A DNA stretch of 64,000 nucleotides from contig JAYPUA010000015.1 of assembly GCA_038133845.1 (NCBI GenBank), positions 1-64,000 of the forward strand, given 5' to 3'. Source of the DNA: JAYPUA01 sp038133845. GTDB taxonomy: Bacteria > SAR324 > NAC60-12. Below the pieces are notes generated by a model. That model saw only the letters and a list, made by a program, of their open reading frames with translations. It did no database searches and was not told the origin of the DNA. Both the position numbers and the translations under genes were made by a program. Positions 23,684 through 32,443 of the stretch are shown piece by piece; position 1 is the first letter of the stretch; every line of letters starts with the position of its first letter.

Positions 23684-26600
23684 TCAGCCGTCTTTCTTCT
23701 GACCGCCATTTGCTCCGCCCAAGGCGGAGAGCTGTTGACTGACATAGCTCTGTTGCGAGCGCAGACGTCCCATCGTGCTGTCCAGCTTGGCGAACTTCAG
23801 CTGAAGCTGCTGCTGTTTGGCGTCGATTCGCTCGTTCATCTTCTTCAGTTGATCATCGTAGCTGCTCAACTGCTCGCTCAGGTCCTGGCTGAGCTTCTTG
23901 TACTTTCCATCGACCGGGCTGTTGATGTCCTGCAGCTTCTCCTGCAGTTTCACGGCAACGCCCTTGGTTACGGTCACGCTGGCTTCCGGTCCGTCCATCA
24001 GGTCTTTTTCCGTCAGCGACACATAGATGCGCAGGCCCTCGGAGTCGTGATCATCCGGGCCGATCAGCAACTGCCCTCGTCCAGGAGCCTCGACTCCGTC
24101 GATGGTCCCGACCACATCCTGTCCGTTCTCTTGTGTTCCGCCGGCGAGCCCCAAGCCGTCCAGAGACTTCTTCTCTCCCGGCTCCACCTCGATGGAGGAA
24201 CTCTTGCCGTACGATCCGGACGTGAAGCGCAGGCCACCGTTGTAGGTATCCACCTGAATGCCTCGGCGTCCCAGAACCTTGTCTTCATTCAGAAGCTTCT
24301 GGATCGACTTGGCCAGGCTGGACACCGTGTAGACGTCCTTGCGCAGCTCCAGAGGTTCGGAGCTTCGACCATTGTTGCGGATGACGATCACGTTGTTCGA
24401 GTCGTCTACCCGAATCATTCCTCCCGGAATCGGCTCGCCGATGAAGCGGCCCTTCTTGGCCACCTCACTGACATCGATCTTGTAGCCGTCCGGGCTGATG
24501 CGCGTCCGATCTCCGAGTCCCACGAACGTCACGCCCGGGTTGTCGGATTCTCCGTTGCTGCGAAACAGGTTCGCCACGGAGGTGTATTCGTTCTCGATCT
24601 TCTCGCTCAGCTTCTTTTCATCAAGCGACATGATCCCCTTGTCGTTGATGCGCAGCCCGACCGAGAAGAGCATGTTGCTCGACTGAGGCAGGCCAGCCAC
24701 CGTCGCGATCGTCGTTGTCGCCAGATCGTTGGTGATCTGCGCGAGGTTGCGGTCACTCAACAGCGGCGCTGCCGTGTTCGTTGACTTGTCGAACTTCGAC
24801 ACCTCCGTCGAGGTCGCCTGGTACGTGTTGTAGGCGTCGACAAAGTCCCGGATGCGCTCACGCGCCTTCTCCGTATCTCCAATCACGGACACCGTGACCA
24901 GCTCCTTGTTTGAGGACAGGAACTCCAGGTCCAAGCCCGGAATGATGTCGCTCGCCTTGTTCTCAGAGCGCCTCACCTCCAGACCCCCTCCCTGATCGGA
25001 AGCTCCCAGGCGAACCACCAGATCCTGGGCCTGCCTCATGGTTGAGGTGTAGGTGTTGATCTCGAAGCTGTCGCCTTCGTACAGATCTCCGCGTCCCAGC
25101 GACAGACTCAATCCTCGATCAAAGAAGATCGATTCGCCTGGACGGTAGCCTTCTCCCACGTTGAGCACCCCCTTGTTGCCCAGCTCGTCTTGCCACTCCA
25201 GCAACAGGGCTCGAGTGATCCCGACTCCGCCACGCCGACGCACCGTGAAGGTGTACGTCTTGGAGATGTCTCCGATGAACTCTCCGGAGATTTCGATGGG
25301 AGCCGTGCTGACGTTTGCGCCGTAGTCGGGAATGCCATCCTCGACCGCAGGGCGCGACAGGTCGCGTTCCTCCTCATCGTCATAGTCCTCAAAGGGTCGC
25401 CACTCTGCCTTGGTGTCAACCTCTCCGGTCACGCCTCTTACTCCGTCCGGCAACCACCACCAGTCTTCCGACGAGGGGGCTACCAGTTCGATGTCAGCCG
25501 TGTCTCCGTCTCTCAGGACGCCTGGAGGAATCTCCACAAACAACCCGTTTCCAATCGGAAGCTTGGTCGGTGGAGCCTCTCCGCTTTCCCCGTTGAACTT
25601 GAGATCAAACAGGGCTTCGCCATCTTTGGCATCGTACGCCGTCGCATCGCTCGGGCGCTCTTCGGAACTCTCGGACTGGTAGGGGTAGCTGAGATCCAGT
25701 TGACCTCGCTCTCCTGTTCCGGAGAATTCGTAGTGCAGGATCAGCGACTTCTTTCCGCCAACCTGACCGCTTCCCTCGACCCGGAAGATCACATTCTGAT
25801 CCTGGTCGCCTTCATACTTTCCGGTGACCTGAATGCCTCCGGAGCGTTCCTTGGACCCCCAATCCGTCGGTTTGGAGATCTTGGCGGCCCGATCTGCGTC
25901 GTTCAGCCACCAGAGCATCGGGGAGCGAGCGGCGCGGGCTTCCACCTTGAAGTCATCTCCACCAACGACCTCTCCGTCGCTGAAGCGCAGCTGAATTCCA
26001 TCAACCACCTCGACCGGTGTCCCGGGAGCGTAGTTGTATTCGTTGATCTCGATCTGCCCTTCACGTCCAAGCGAGTCGGACCAGCCCAGCACTACGCCTT
26101 CCGCAGAAGGGATCGTCCCAGGCTTGAGCACCCGGAAGACCATCTCGATGTCATCTTCACCGGTGTACACACCAGCCACATCGATGATCGGGGTGGACGA
26201 TCCAACCCCGCCTCGTTCCAGCACATCCGGAGGGAGCAGGTCCAGGCCTTTCCATTCCGACGTGCGATCAAAGTCGTTCCGGAAGTCCGGAGCGTTCTCC
26301 TCGTTGAGGTTGACCTCGATCGAGATGCGCCCTTCTGCACCTGTGCGTTTGCTTGTCAGCAGCAGGCGATAGGGGAGGTCTCCGTGGGTCTTGGCAATGA
26401 AGGCCTCAACCTCGGCATCCTCCTCGTTGATTGCTCGACGAAGCCCCTCAAGGGTGTTGTTGTCTTCATCAAGCGTAATCGTCACCGGAGAGTCTTCAGG
26501 GTCGTCTCCGACCTTGATGCTCACCGTTCCCTCGCCGATTCGAGTATCTTCGGTCTCAAACCCCTGCGAGGCAATTTGGTGCGAGAGAGCAACCGAATCC

Positions 26601-26908
26601 ACCGCAATCACGGTCTTTCCAGGCTTGGCGTCTCGACGTGCACGCGCGATCACCACATCCGGATTGGACGACTCAACGGAACGGGCTTCCCAGATCTCTG
26701 CGCTGTCCAGCGATCCAACCACCTCTTGGAGCTTGTCCAACTCCGCCTTGACGATGCTCCAGGCTTCGATCTCCTTGAGCTTCTCGTCTTTGCGCTGCTG
26801 GATGGGCTCCAGCCTGCGCTTCTCGATGTTGACGAAACGCTCCACGATTTCCTGGGTGTTCATCTTCGACCCCAGGCCCGTGACCGCGTTCGGATTCAGT
26901 TCCGCCAA
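23684..26908 (-). CDS. fliD: Filament cap protein FliD, oversized
   Basis: FliD caps the filament and folds incoming flagellin. Here it is about 1,074 residues, roughly twice the usual length. The N-terminal segment has TGLGSKMNTQEIVERFVNIE, the C-terminal part has FVDAYNTYQATSTE and a long coiled coil (KYKKLSQDLSEQLSSYDDQL). Between them lie three diverged repeats of about 85-115 residues (see separate entries) and a Flagellin_IN-like portion. The start is uncertain: the TTG at 26908 keeps the conserved GLGS motif but has no clear Shine-Dalgarno; the ATG at 26863 follows GGGG but would remove that motif. The gene is co-oriented with the 585-residue flagellin and two fliS. Confidence 0.9.
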   Translation of the reverse strand: MAELNPNAVTGLGSKMNTQEIVERFVNIEKRRLEPIQQRKDEKLKEIEAWSIVKAELDKLQEVVGSLDSAEIWEARSVESSNPDVVIARARRDAKPGKTVIAVDSVALSHQIASQGFETEDTRIGEGTVSIKVGDDPEDSPVTITLDEDNNTLEGLRRAINEEDAEVEAFIAKTHGDLPYRLLLTSKRTGAEGRISIEVNLNEENAPDFRNDFDRTSEWKGLDLLPPDVLERGGVGSSTPIIDVAGVYTGEDDIEMVFRVLKPGTIPSAEGVVLGWSDSLGREGQIEINEYNYAPGTPVEVVDGIQLRFSDGEVVGGDDFKVEARAARSPMLWWLNDADRAAKISKPTDWGSKERSGGIQVTGKYEGDQDQNVIFRVEGSGQVGGKKSLILHYEFSGTGERGQLDLSYPYQSESSEERPSDATAYDAKDGEALFDLKFNGESGEAPPTKLPIGNGLFVEIPPGVLRDGDTADIELVAPSSEDWWWLPDGVRGVTGEVDTKAEWRPFEDYDDEEERDLSRPAVEDGIPDYGANVSTAPIEISGEFIGDISKTYTFTVRRRGGVGITRALLLEWQDELGNKGVLNVGEGYRPGESIFFDRGLSLSLGRGDLYEGDSFEINTYTSTMRQAQDLVVRLGASDQGGGLEVRRSENKASDIIPGLDLEFLSSNKELVTVSVIGDTEKARERIRDFVDAYNTYQATSTEVSKFDKSTNTAAPLLSDRNLAQITNDLATTTIATVAGLPQSSNMLFSVGLRINDKGIMSLDEKKLSEKIENEYTSVANLFRSNGESDNPGVTFVGLGDRTRISPDGYKIDVSEVAKKGRFIGEPIPGGMIRVDDSNNVIVIRNNGRSSEPLELRKDVYTVSSLAKSIQKLLNEDKVLGRRGIQVDTYNGGLRFTSGSYGKSSSIEVEPGEKKSLDGLGLAGGTQENGQDVVGTIDGVEAPGRGQLLIGPDDHDSEGLRIYVSLTEKDLMDGPEASVTVTKGVAVKLQEKLQDINSPVDGKYKKLSQDLSEQLSSYDDQLKKMNERIDAKQQQLQLKFAKLDSTMGRLRSQQSYVSQQLSALGGANGGQKKDG
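25049..25303 (-). repeat. FliD internal repeat 3
   Basis: The segment starts APIEISGEFIGDISKTYTFT, includes GVGITRALLLEWQDELGNKG and ends YEGDSFEINT. It aligns with repeat 1 over almost its full length. Confidence 0.6.
25487..25840 (-). repeat. FliD internal repeat 2
   Basis: The segment starts GIQVTGKYEGDQDQNVIFRV and includes GQVGGKKSLILHYEFSGTGE before ending RDGDTADIELV. It matches repeats 1 and 3 with a longer insertion. Confidence 0.55.
25931..26194 (-). repeat. FliD internal repeat 1
   Basis: The encoded segment starts PIIDVAGVYTGEDDIEMVFR and ends GDDFKVEA. It shares the pattern (I/V)xGxYxGxxDxxxxFxV, then a Gly/Leu/Trp block and GxxGDxF, with repeats 2 and 3. It is likely a beta-sandwich domain. 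Confidence 0.6.
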
Positions 26909-26977
26909 GGCAATTCGTGCTGCAAACGTACGGACTTGCCGCCGCTCAGGCAGAAATTGCCGTTGCGGGAAACCTGC

Positions 26978-27044
26978 AAGCCTCTGAAAAAATTGGCTCT
27001 CTTCATTTGCGTCGTGCGGACGCAAAGGGAGCACTCAGAGGCTT
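26978..27044 (-). promoter_or_regulatory. Nested stem-loop in fliD leader
   Basis: AAGCCTCTGA (26978-26987) pairs perfectly with TCAGAGGCTT (27035-27044). Inside, TTTGCGTC (27006-27013) pairs with GACGCAAA (27019-27026). The 67-nt element lies between the flagellin stop (27092) and the fliD start, so it could be a terminator/attenuator or a 5' regulatory structure. Confidence 0.55.
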
Positions 27045-27065
27045 CAAAAAACGTTCCACCGCTTC

Positions 27066-27080
27066 CGCCTCAGCGAGGCG
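27066..27080 (-). terminator. Short hairpin after 585-aa flagellin
   Basis: CGCCTC-AGC-GAGGCG is a perfect 6-bp stem starting 12 nt after the flagellin stop codon. Without a U-tract it may only stabilise the 3' end or attenuate read-through to fliD. Confidence 0.4.
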
Positions 27081-27091
27081 TTTACTCAGTC

Positions 27092-28849
27092 CTACTGTCC
27101 GACGTTCAGGAGTTGCAGGACGGAGCGAGGAACCTGATTTGCCTGAGCGAGCATCGCGGTGCCGGAGGAGAGCAGGATCTGATTCTTGACCAGGTTGCTC
27201 ATCTCTTCGGCCATGTCCGTGTCGGCCAGTTGCGACTCGGAGGCAGTCAGGTTCTCCTGAGCAACCCGGAGGTTGTTCAGGTTGGTTTCCAGGGCATTCT
27301 TCTGGAAGGATCCCAGGCGTCCACGCAGCGACGAGACCTCCTCGATGGCCTGATCGACCACGAGCAGCGCGTCCTGAGCCAGGTCGGCTCCCCGGACATC
27401 GATGTCTGCCAAGCTGCGGAATCCGCTCTCGTTCTCCAGATTGTTTGCCAGAAATTCGGGGTTGATGCTGCGGACCGAGATCTTGCTCTGGTGTCCTTGA
27501 TTGGGGCCAATCTGAAAGGCCAGAGCATTCTGGGTCACGTGAACGTAGCCATCGACAGGTTCGCCCACCAGCAGGTCGTTCGAGTTTTCACGACGGAAGA
27601 GTCCGGCTACACGGTTGTCCAAGCGATTGAACACTTCGTAGATCACATCATCCGTGGTGTTGGAGTAGCGAACGGTCACACCTTCTGCGACCGATCCGGG
27701 CGCTCCGGTGAGGAACTGCCCGTCTCCAATGGCCGGCTCGCCGGAGCCAAACTCCGGACTGCCGCCAATCGAGCCCTCGACGTCTCGTCCGGGAACGGAG
27801 AACGTGGCCTCGTTTGCCGGAGTGTCGTCCTTGAAGAAATCGTCCAAGGTGGTCGAGACCGTGAAGTTTGGGTCGCTGCCGAACTCCCGGTGTCGGATCA
27901 CGATCACCTCCTCGTCTCCCACCAGGTCTCTCACCTCTCCCGGATACTCGGCGATCTTGCTCAGAGCATCATTCAGGGTGTCGAAGCTGGAGAGGAAGGC
28001 TCCCAGTTGCTCTGCCGGGCGGTAGACGAACACATCCAGTTCCATCCCGGCCTCGTCGACCTGCCGCTGCATCTCTGATGCGATCAGCTGCTGCACTGCT
28101 CGCTCGGCATTGGCGATCGCCTCCGGGCTGCCATCTCGTGTCGCCGCGCTGGCAATCTTCTCGATCTGAGAGTTGAGCTCCTTGTTCTTTCCCAAGTCCA
28201 CCCCGACTGTTCGGCCACCTTCGTTGATCACAAAGGAGACCACCTTGCTCGGATCGGAGGACACCACGTCTTCCAAGCGCAAGGCTCGGGTTCCAACGAG
28301 GAAGGAGCGAGTGGCCACCTGAGTGATATTGACCTTGTAGCCTTCTGCCGGAGAGGACTTGCTGGTTTCAGTGGCACTGATGAAGTTCAGCCCGTCTCCA
28401 ACGGCAACTCCGTCGGAGGCATTGCTGCCGTCCAGCAGGGTCTGGGTGCCAAACTGAGTGTTGCGGGCAATGTTGCGAACCGTTGAGAGCAGGTTCTCTA
28501 CCTCAATCTGATCGGCCTCCAGCATCTTCTCATCGTTTCCGCCTTCGTTCGCCGCGTGTACGGCCAGTTGGCGCAGATTGATCAGAATGCTGCTGACCTC
28601 GCTCAATGCGCTTTCTGTGGTCTGGACCATCGAAACAGACGTCTCCGAGTTCCGGATTGCCTGTCCCAAGGACTCGATCTGGGCCTTCATCTGCTCGGAA
28701 ATCACCAGAGAAGCCGGTCCATCCGCAGCGCGATTGAGACGTCTTCCAGACGAGAGTCGCTCCAGATTCGTGGTCAGCGCCTGCTCTGTGCGATTCAATT
28801 GCCTCAGAGCGTTCAGGGCTGCTATGTTGGAGTTGACTCGAAGTGCCAT
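27092..28849 (-). CDS. fliC: Flagellin with large central domain (585 aa)
   Basis: The N-terminus (RVNSNIAALNALRQLNRTEQ, then NLERLSSGRRLNRAADG) and C-terminus (SQLADTDMAEEMSNLVKNQI, VLQLLNVGQ) are classic flagellin D0/D1. The central region of about 310 residues encodes an extended head with DVEGSIGGSPEFGSGEPAIG, a phrase shared with the divergent flagellin at 8900-10363. A near-consensus sigma-28 promoter lies 44 bp upstream of the start. It precedes fliD and two fliS, so this operon is a complete filament export set. Whether it is the major filament protein is unknown. Confidence 0.96.
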   Translation of the reverse strand: MALRVNSNIAALNALRQLNRTEQALTTNLERLSSGRRLNRAADGPASLVISEQMKAQIESLGQAIRNSETSVSMVQTTESALSEVSSILINLRQLAVHAANEGGNDEKMLEADQIEVENLLSTVRNIARNTQFGTQTLLDGSNASDGVAVGDGLNFISATETSKSSPAEGYKVNITQVATRSFLVGTRALRLEDVVSSDPSKVVSFVINEGGRTVGVDLGKNKELNSQIEKIASAATRDGSPEAIANAERAVQQLIASEMQRQVDEAGMELDVFVYRPAEQLGAFLSSFDTLNDALSKIAEYPGEVRDLVGDEEVIVIRHREFGSDPNFTVSTTLDDFFKDDTPANEATFSVPGRDVEGSIGGSPEFGSGEPAIGDGQFLTGAPGSVAEGVTVRYSNTTDDVIYEVFNRLDNRVAGLFRRENSNDLLVGEPVDGYVHVTQNALAFQIGPNQGHQSKISVRSINPEFLANNLENESGFRSLADIDVRGADLAQDALLVVDQAIEEVSSLRGRLGSFQKNALETNLNNLRVAQENLTASESQLADTDMAEEMSNLVKNQILLSSGTAMLAQANQVPRSVLQLLNVGQ

Positions 28850-28892
28850 CTTTAAGGTTCCGAGAGTTGAGTAAAGACTGTTGCTGAGATCC

Positions 28893-28919
28893 TTATCGGC
28901 AGCGTGGAAAATTTCTTTA
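28893..28919 (-). promoter_or_regulatory. Sigma-28 (FliA) promoter of flagellin
   Basis: The minus strand reads TAAAGAAA, 11 nt, then GCCGATAA. The E. coli FliA consensus is TAAAGTTT-N11-GCCGATAA, so the -10 is exact, spacing is exact and the -35 differs at two positions. Transcription would start about 37 nt before the flagellin ATG. Confidence 0.88.
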
Positions 28920-29050
28920 GCACGCCGCTTCTTTTTTTTGGATTCAGAGGCGAGGCTTGCACGAAAGGATCACCTCAAAACAGACCCGGCATCACCTCGA
29001 CTTGCTTCCTTATCGACCGCTCTCCAGATTTCTTTAGCAAAAAATACGTC

Positions 29051-30139
29051 ATGCCCCCGGAATCCCTCCCGGCCTTCCAGCAGGCCCTGGTCGCCTGGTT
29101 CCAGAGCGCGCAGCGCAACCTGCCCTGGCGGCGAGCCTACGACCCCTACCAGGTCTGGATCTCCGAGATCATGCTGCAGCAGACTCAGGTGAAGACGGTC
29201 CTTCCTTATTATGAACGCTGGATGAGACGACTTCCGGACCTGCAGCAACTGGCGGAGGTAGAGGAGTCGGAGCTGATGAAGCTGTGGGAGGGGTTGGGGT
29301 ATTACTCGCGCGCGCGAAATCTAAAGAGAGCCGCTCAGCAAGTCTGTGCCGAGCATGGGGGAGAGCTTCCCCGGAATGTGGCAGAGCTGAAGCAGCTCCC
29401 GGGGATCGGCCCATACACCGCCGGAGCGATTGCCAGCATCGCCTACAACCAGGACGCCCCGATTGTGGACGGAAACGTCCTCCGGGTGCTTTGCCGGCTG
29501 GAGGCGCTGGACGCTCCTCCGGACACGCCGGCGCTTCAAAAGCAGCTCTGGCAGCTGGCTCAAGAGTGGATCCCTTCCGGGCAAGCCCGCTGGTTCAACC
29601 AGGGGCTCATGGAGTTGGGAGCAACCGTCTGTCTCCCCCGGAACCCTGAGTGCCTGCTCTGCCCAGTCCGTGCACACTGTCAGGCTCTGGCTCAGGGACG
29701 GGTGAGCGAGTTGCCGCGCCCCAAGGCACGCAAGGCCCCTACGGAGGTGAACAAGGCGGTTGCCGTGATCCGCTGGGGCGAGGCGTTGCTCATTCGCCAA
29801 CGCCGGGAGCCCGGGCTGATGCAGGGGCTGTGGGAGCTGCCCACCGTGGAGTGCCCTCAGAACCAGCCTCTGCCCGGGCTACTGGAAGCCTGGCTTCACC
29901 AAGAACTTGGCACCTCTGCCGCTCCCGGAGCCTTGCTTCAACAAGCCACCCACCGCTACACCACCTTCAAGGCCACCCTCCACTGTTTCAATGTCTCCTT
30001 GAAACCCCTCCCGCTCCCGGAACACTGGACTCCTGTGCGACAATCCAACGTCGCTCAGTACGCCTTTCCAACTGTTTACCGAAAATTGATCATCCAATTC
30101 TTCAAGAAACTGCTTGAAGATGATCCTTTTCTTAAGTAA
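29051..30139 (+). CDS. mutY: Adenine DNA glycosylase MutY
   Basis: MutY removes adenine mispaired with 8-oxoguanine. The 362-residue protein has the catalytic Glu in WISEIMLQQTQV, the helix-hairpin-helix LPGIGPYTAGAIASIAYNQD with catalytic Asp in VDGNV, and the iron-sulfur motif C-X6-C-X2-C-X5-C (CLPRNPECLLCPVRAHC). A C-terminal Nudix-like domain for 8-oxoG recognition follows. The open frame extends upstream to 28904, but homology supports the ATG at 29051; no strong Shine-Dalgarno is visible. Confidence 0.95.
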   Translation: MPPESLPAFQQALVAWFQSAQRNLPWRRAYDPYQVWISEIMLQQTQVKTVLPYYERWMRRLPDLQQLAEVEESELMKLWEGLGYYSRARNLKRAAQQVCAEHGGELPRNVAELKQLPGIGPYTAGAIASIAYNQDAPIVDGNVLRVLCRLEALDAPPDTPALQKQLWQLAQEWIPSGQARWFNQGLMELGATVCLPRNPECLLCPVRAHCQALAQGRVSELPRPKARKAPTEVNKAVAVIRWGEALLIRQRREPGLMQGLWELPTVECPQNQPLPGLLEAWLHQELGTSAAPGALLQQATHRYTTFKATLHCFNVSLKPLPLPEHWTPVRQSNVAQYAFPTVYRKLIIQFFKKLLEDDPFLK

Positions 30140-30214
30140 TCTTGAAACTAGTTTTATTTCAGGTCTGTCTCAGACAGGTCCTGTTTTCCCCTTCGTCCCT
30201 TTCCTGGAGCACCT

Positions 30215-30562
30215 GTGAAACACATCCCCCTCGTTCTCAGAGAGCGAGTCCATGAGCTCAAGAAAATCGGCTACACTCAGAACCATATTGCGGAAGCCCT
30301 GGGGATCTCACGCAGCAGTGTGGCCCGGATTCTTCAACGACAGCCCACCGACCTCGGACGCCGTCCCGGAAGCGGTTTCAAAGGCCTGATCCACGAAAAG
30401 GAGCTGGAGTGTCTGCGTGAGTTCTACCAAAAGAACCCAAACGCGCGCTTACGTGAATTTGCTGCTGAACTGGCAAGCCGCTGCCAAGTCCAAGTCAGCC
30501 TCACGACAGTCTCCAACCACCTGAATCGAATGGGCCTCAAGCGCAAGCAGAAGCAGCGCTGA
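30215..30562 (+). CDS. Orphan helix-turn-helix protein, IS630-type transposase N-terminus
   Basis: This 115-residue protein starts at a GTG behind GGAG and has a helix-turn-helix (GYTQNHIAEALGISRSSVARIL) plus a second winged-helix segment ending in NHLNRMGLKRK. This is the two-HTH N-terminal part of IS630/Tc1-type transposases. The DDE catalytic domain that should follow is absent, and no inverted repeats are evident, so it is either a decayed element or a domesticated DNA-binding protein. Confidence 0.65.
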   Translation: MKHIPLVLRERVHELKKIGYTQNHIAEALGISRSSVARILQRQPTDLGRRPGSGFKGLIHEKELECLREFYQKNPNARLREFAAELASRCQVQVSLTTVSNHLNRMGLKRKQKQR

Positions 30563-30856
30563 GCGCCAGAATCCGCCTCTCGCTTCACCTGATGCAGGCT
30601 GGATGCTCGAGCCTGCGCTTCTCACACCTGACGTTCTCTCAGAAACCGTCCGGTCTTTGCAGAAGGAAACGAGAAGTTTCTGCTGGCCGGTCCTCAAGAG
30701 GCTTTCTGTGATTTCAGGAAAGTGGAGAAGAGGGAGGGATGAAGAGGGGGATCCGCTTGAGAGTTCCCGGAGAGCATACCGTCGAGCGGAGCGCTGACAG
30801 ATTCAGAGCCTTGGCAGGGAGGAGAGGATCAGGAAGGGCTGAAGCCGGAGGAAGGC

Positions 30857-31843
30857 TTACTCCGCAGCTTGCCGCTCCTGAATAATCGCTTCAGTGTTGT
30901 TGCGGAGCAACGGAGCGCTGTTACGAATGGGTTGCTCCCAGAGGCGCAAGATTCGGTCTGCCAAGCGGTTGACATCGTCTGCCAGGGTCGAGTCGGGAGC
31001 GCTGCCCATCAGGGTTTGTCGTTGCCGCGTCAACTCCGAGGCCAGCCCGTCAGCAAAGACAAATCCAAAAAAATCCACTCGCAGCTTCAGACTCTGCTCC
31101 AGGCTGGTCTGAATCTGCTCCAGCGTCCCCAGATCCTCCGGGCCCTGCCCACGGTTGAAGACAATCCGGGGGCGGTATCCCAGCCACCGTTTGCCTATCC
31201 CCTCTCCCAACTCCGGAGAGTCCTTGCTGATCACCTCCATCAACTCGTCCATGGTGAGCGGCTTTTCAGGGTCTTGGTTCTGCAACATCCGCTGCACCTG
31301 CTGGCGCAGAAAAGACTTGGGGGGAAGCGCCCGCTCCACTGTCCGGAAGGCAAAGTTCTTCAGGAAGGTCATCATGTTCATCAAGGTCGCGTACTCCGGG
31401 ACCGTGATGATCAGACCGTTGGGGCTCATCCCAAAGTAGTCGAGTGTGTTGTAGCTGCTCCCGGCCCCCAGGTCGAGCAGGACGTAATCGGCTTGCAGGC
31501 GGGTCAGGTTGAGCAGGAGTTTTTGCTTTTGAGCATGAGGCAGGTTGGCCAGAAACGGAGTCCGACCATCTCCGGGGAGGAAGCGCAGGTGTTCCCAGGA
31601 TGTGGGAACCAGCAGCTCCTCCAGGCCCCCTCCACGGTGGAGGAAGTCTCCGATTCCCGGCGAGTTGTTGCCCAGGCCCAGGTAGGTGTGCAGGTTCGAT
31701 CCTCCGAGGTCCAGATCCACCGCAATCACCTTTTGCCCCATCTGAGCCAGGGCAATCGCCAGGTTCGCCGTCAGAAAGGTCTTCCCTACTCCGCCCTTGC
31801 CGCTGGCCACCGGGATGAACGTTGGGATCTTGTTGGGTTCCAT
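30857..31843 (-). CDS. MinD/ParA-family ATPase, FlhG-like
   Basis: This 328-residue protein has the deviant Walker A SGKGGVGKTF near residue 14, DLDLGGSN (switch/Walker A') and LLDLGAGSS. Proteins of this class include FlhG (FleN/YlxH), which sets flagellar number, and MinD. There is a substantial C-terminal extension. It follows a 140-residue gene of unknown function by 12 bp. Proximity to flagellar genes is suggestive but not adjacent, so FlhG is a guess. Confidence 0.8.
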   Translation of the reverse strand: MEPNKIPTFIPVASGKGGVGKTFLTANLAIALAQMGQKVIAVDLDLGGSNLHTYLGLGNNSPGIGDFLHRGGGLEELLVPTSWEHLRFLPGDGRTPFLANLPHAQKQKLLLNLTRLQADYVLLDLGAGSSYNTLDYFGMSPNGLIITVPEYATLMNMMTFLKNFAFRTVERALPPKSFLRQQVQRMLQNQDPEKPLTMDELMEVISKDSPELGEGIGKRWLGYRPRIVFNRGQGPEDLGTLEQIQTSLEQSLKLRVDFFGFVFADGLASELTRQRQTLMGSAPDSTLADDVNRLADRILRLWEQPIRNSAPLLRNNTEAIIQERQAAE

Positions 31844-31855
31844 CAGGCCTCAGCG

Positions 31856-32278
31856 TTACAGTTGAGACGGCACCGCCCAGGGAGGCCACTCTTCCGGAGT
31901 GGTGAAGGGCTGGAGATTTTGCAGCCCGCGCAAGGCGTGCTCACTGAACTCCAGCAACGCCATCGGGCTGGTGAAGTAGTACACATGCTGCTGTCCCCCG
32001 ACACGCAGCAGCGCCAGGTAGCAGGTCGGCTTGCGGTTCGTCTCGCTGGAGAAGATCCGCAAGGAGAGCATGCCCTCGTTCTCTCCATAGAAGGACGCCA
32101 GCTCATTGGCCACAAAACCGTTGCGCTGCATCGCCTCTGCAACAGGATCGTCCGGACTCTCCAGACGGAAGGCCTCTCCAGGACGTTGAGTCCGCGGTAC
32201 CTTCCACAGGATCTCGATCGTTTGCTGCTTCTCCCGGGATTCGTAGTGAACCACATTCAGCTTTCGTTCTTCCAGCAT
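31856..32278 (-). CDS. Hypothetical protein upstream of MinD-like ATPase
   Basis: This 140-residue soluble protein begins MLEERKLNVVHYESREKQQT and shows alternating strands and helices with no motif that I recognise. Its stop lies 12 bp from the start of the MinD/ParA-like ATPase, so the two are probably co-transcribed and may work together. Its codon use matches its neighbours. Confidence 0.7.
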   Translation of the reverse strand: MLEERKLNVVHYESREKQQTIEILWKVPRTQRPGEAFRLESPDDPVAEAMQRNGFVANELASFYGENEGMLSLRIFSSETNRKPTCYLALLRVGGQQHVYYFTSPMALLEFSEHALRGLQNLQPFTTPEEWPPWAVPSQL

Positions 32279-32443
32279 ACCGGCTTCTTCTTGGATTGAG
32301 ATACGTTACAGGCCTCCAGAGACCTCCTCTGACCTAGAGCTTGCGTCGTGATGTTCTTGTTTTTTATGATGGAACCTGAATCGCCTTTCCCCTGAATTCC
32401 GAAAGGCCCCTTCTTCAAGCTCAAGCGATTGAGGAGAAGACCC

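Noticed and set aside
25190..28078. 962-residue plus-strand frame opposite fliD and flagellin
   Set aside because: It is antisense to two clear flagellar genes and its translation has no recognisable domain.
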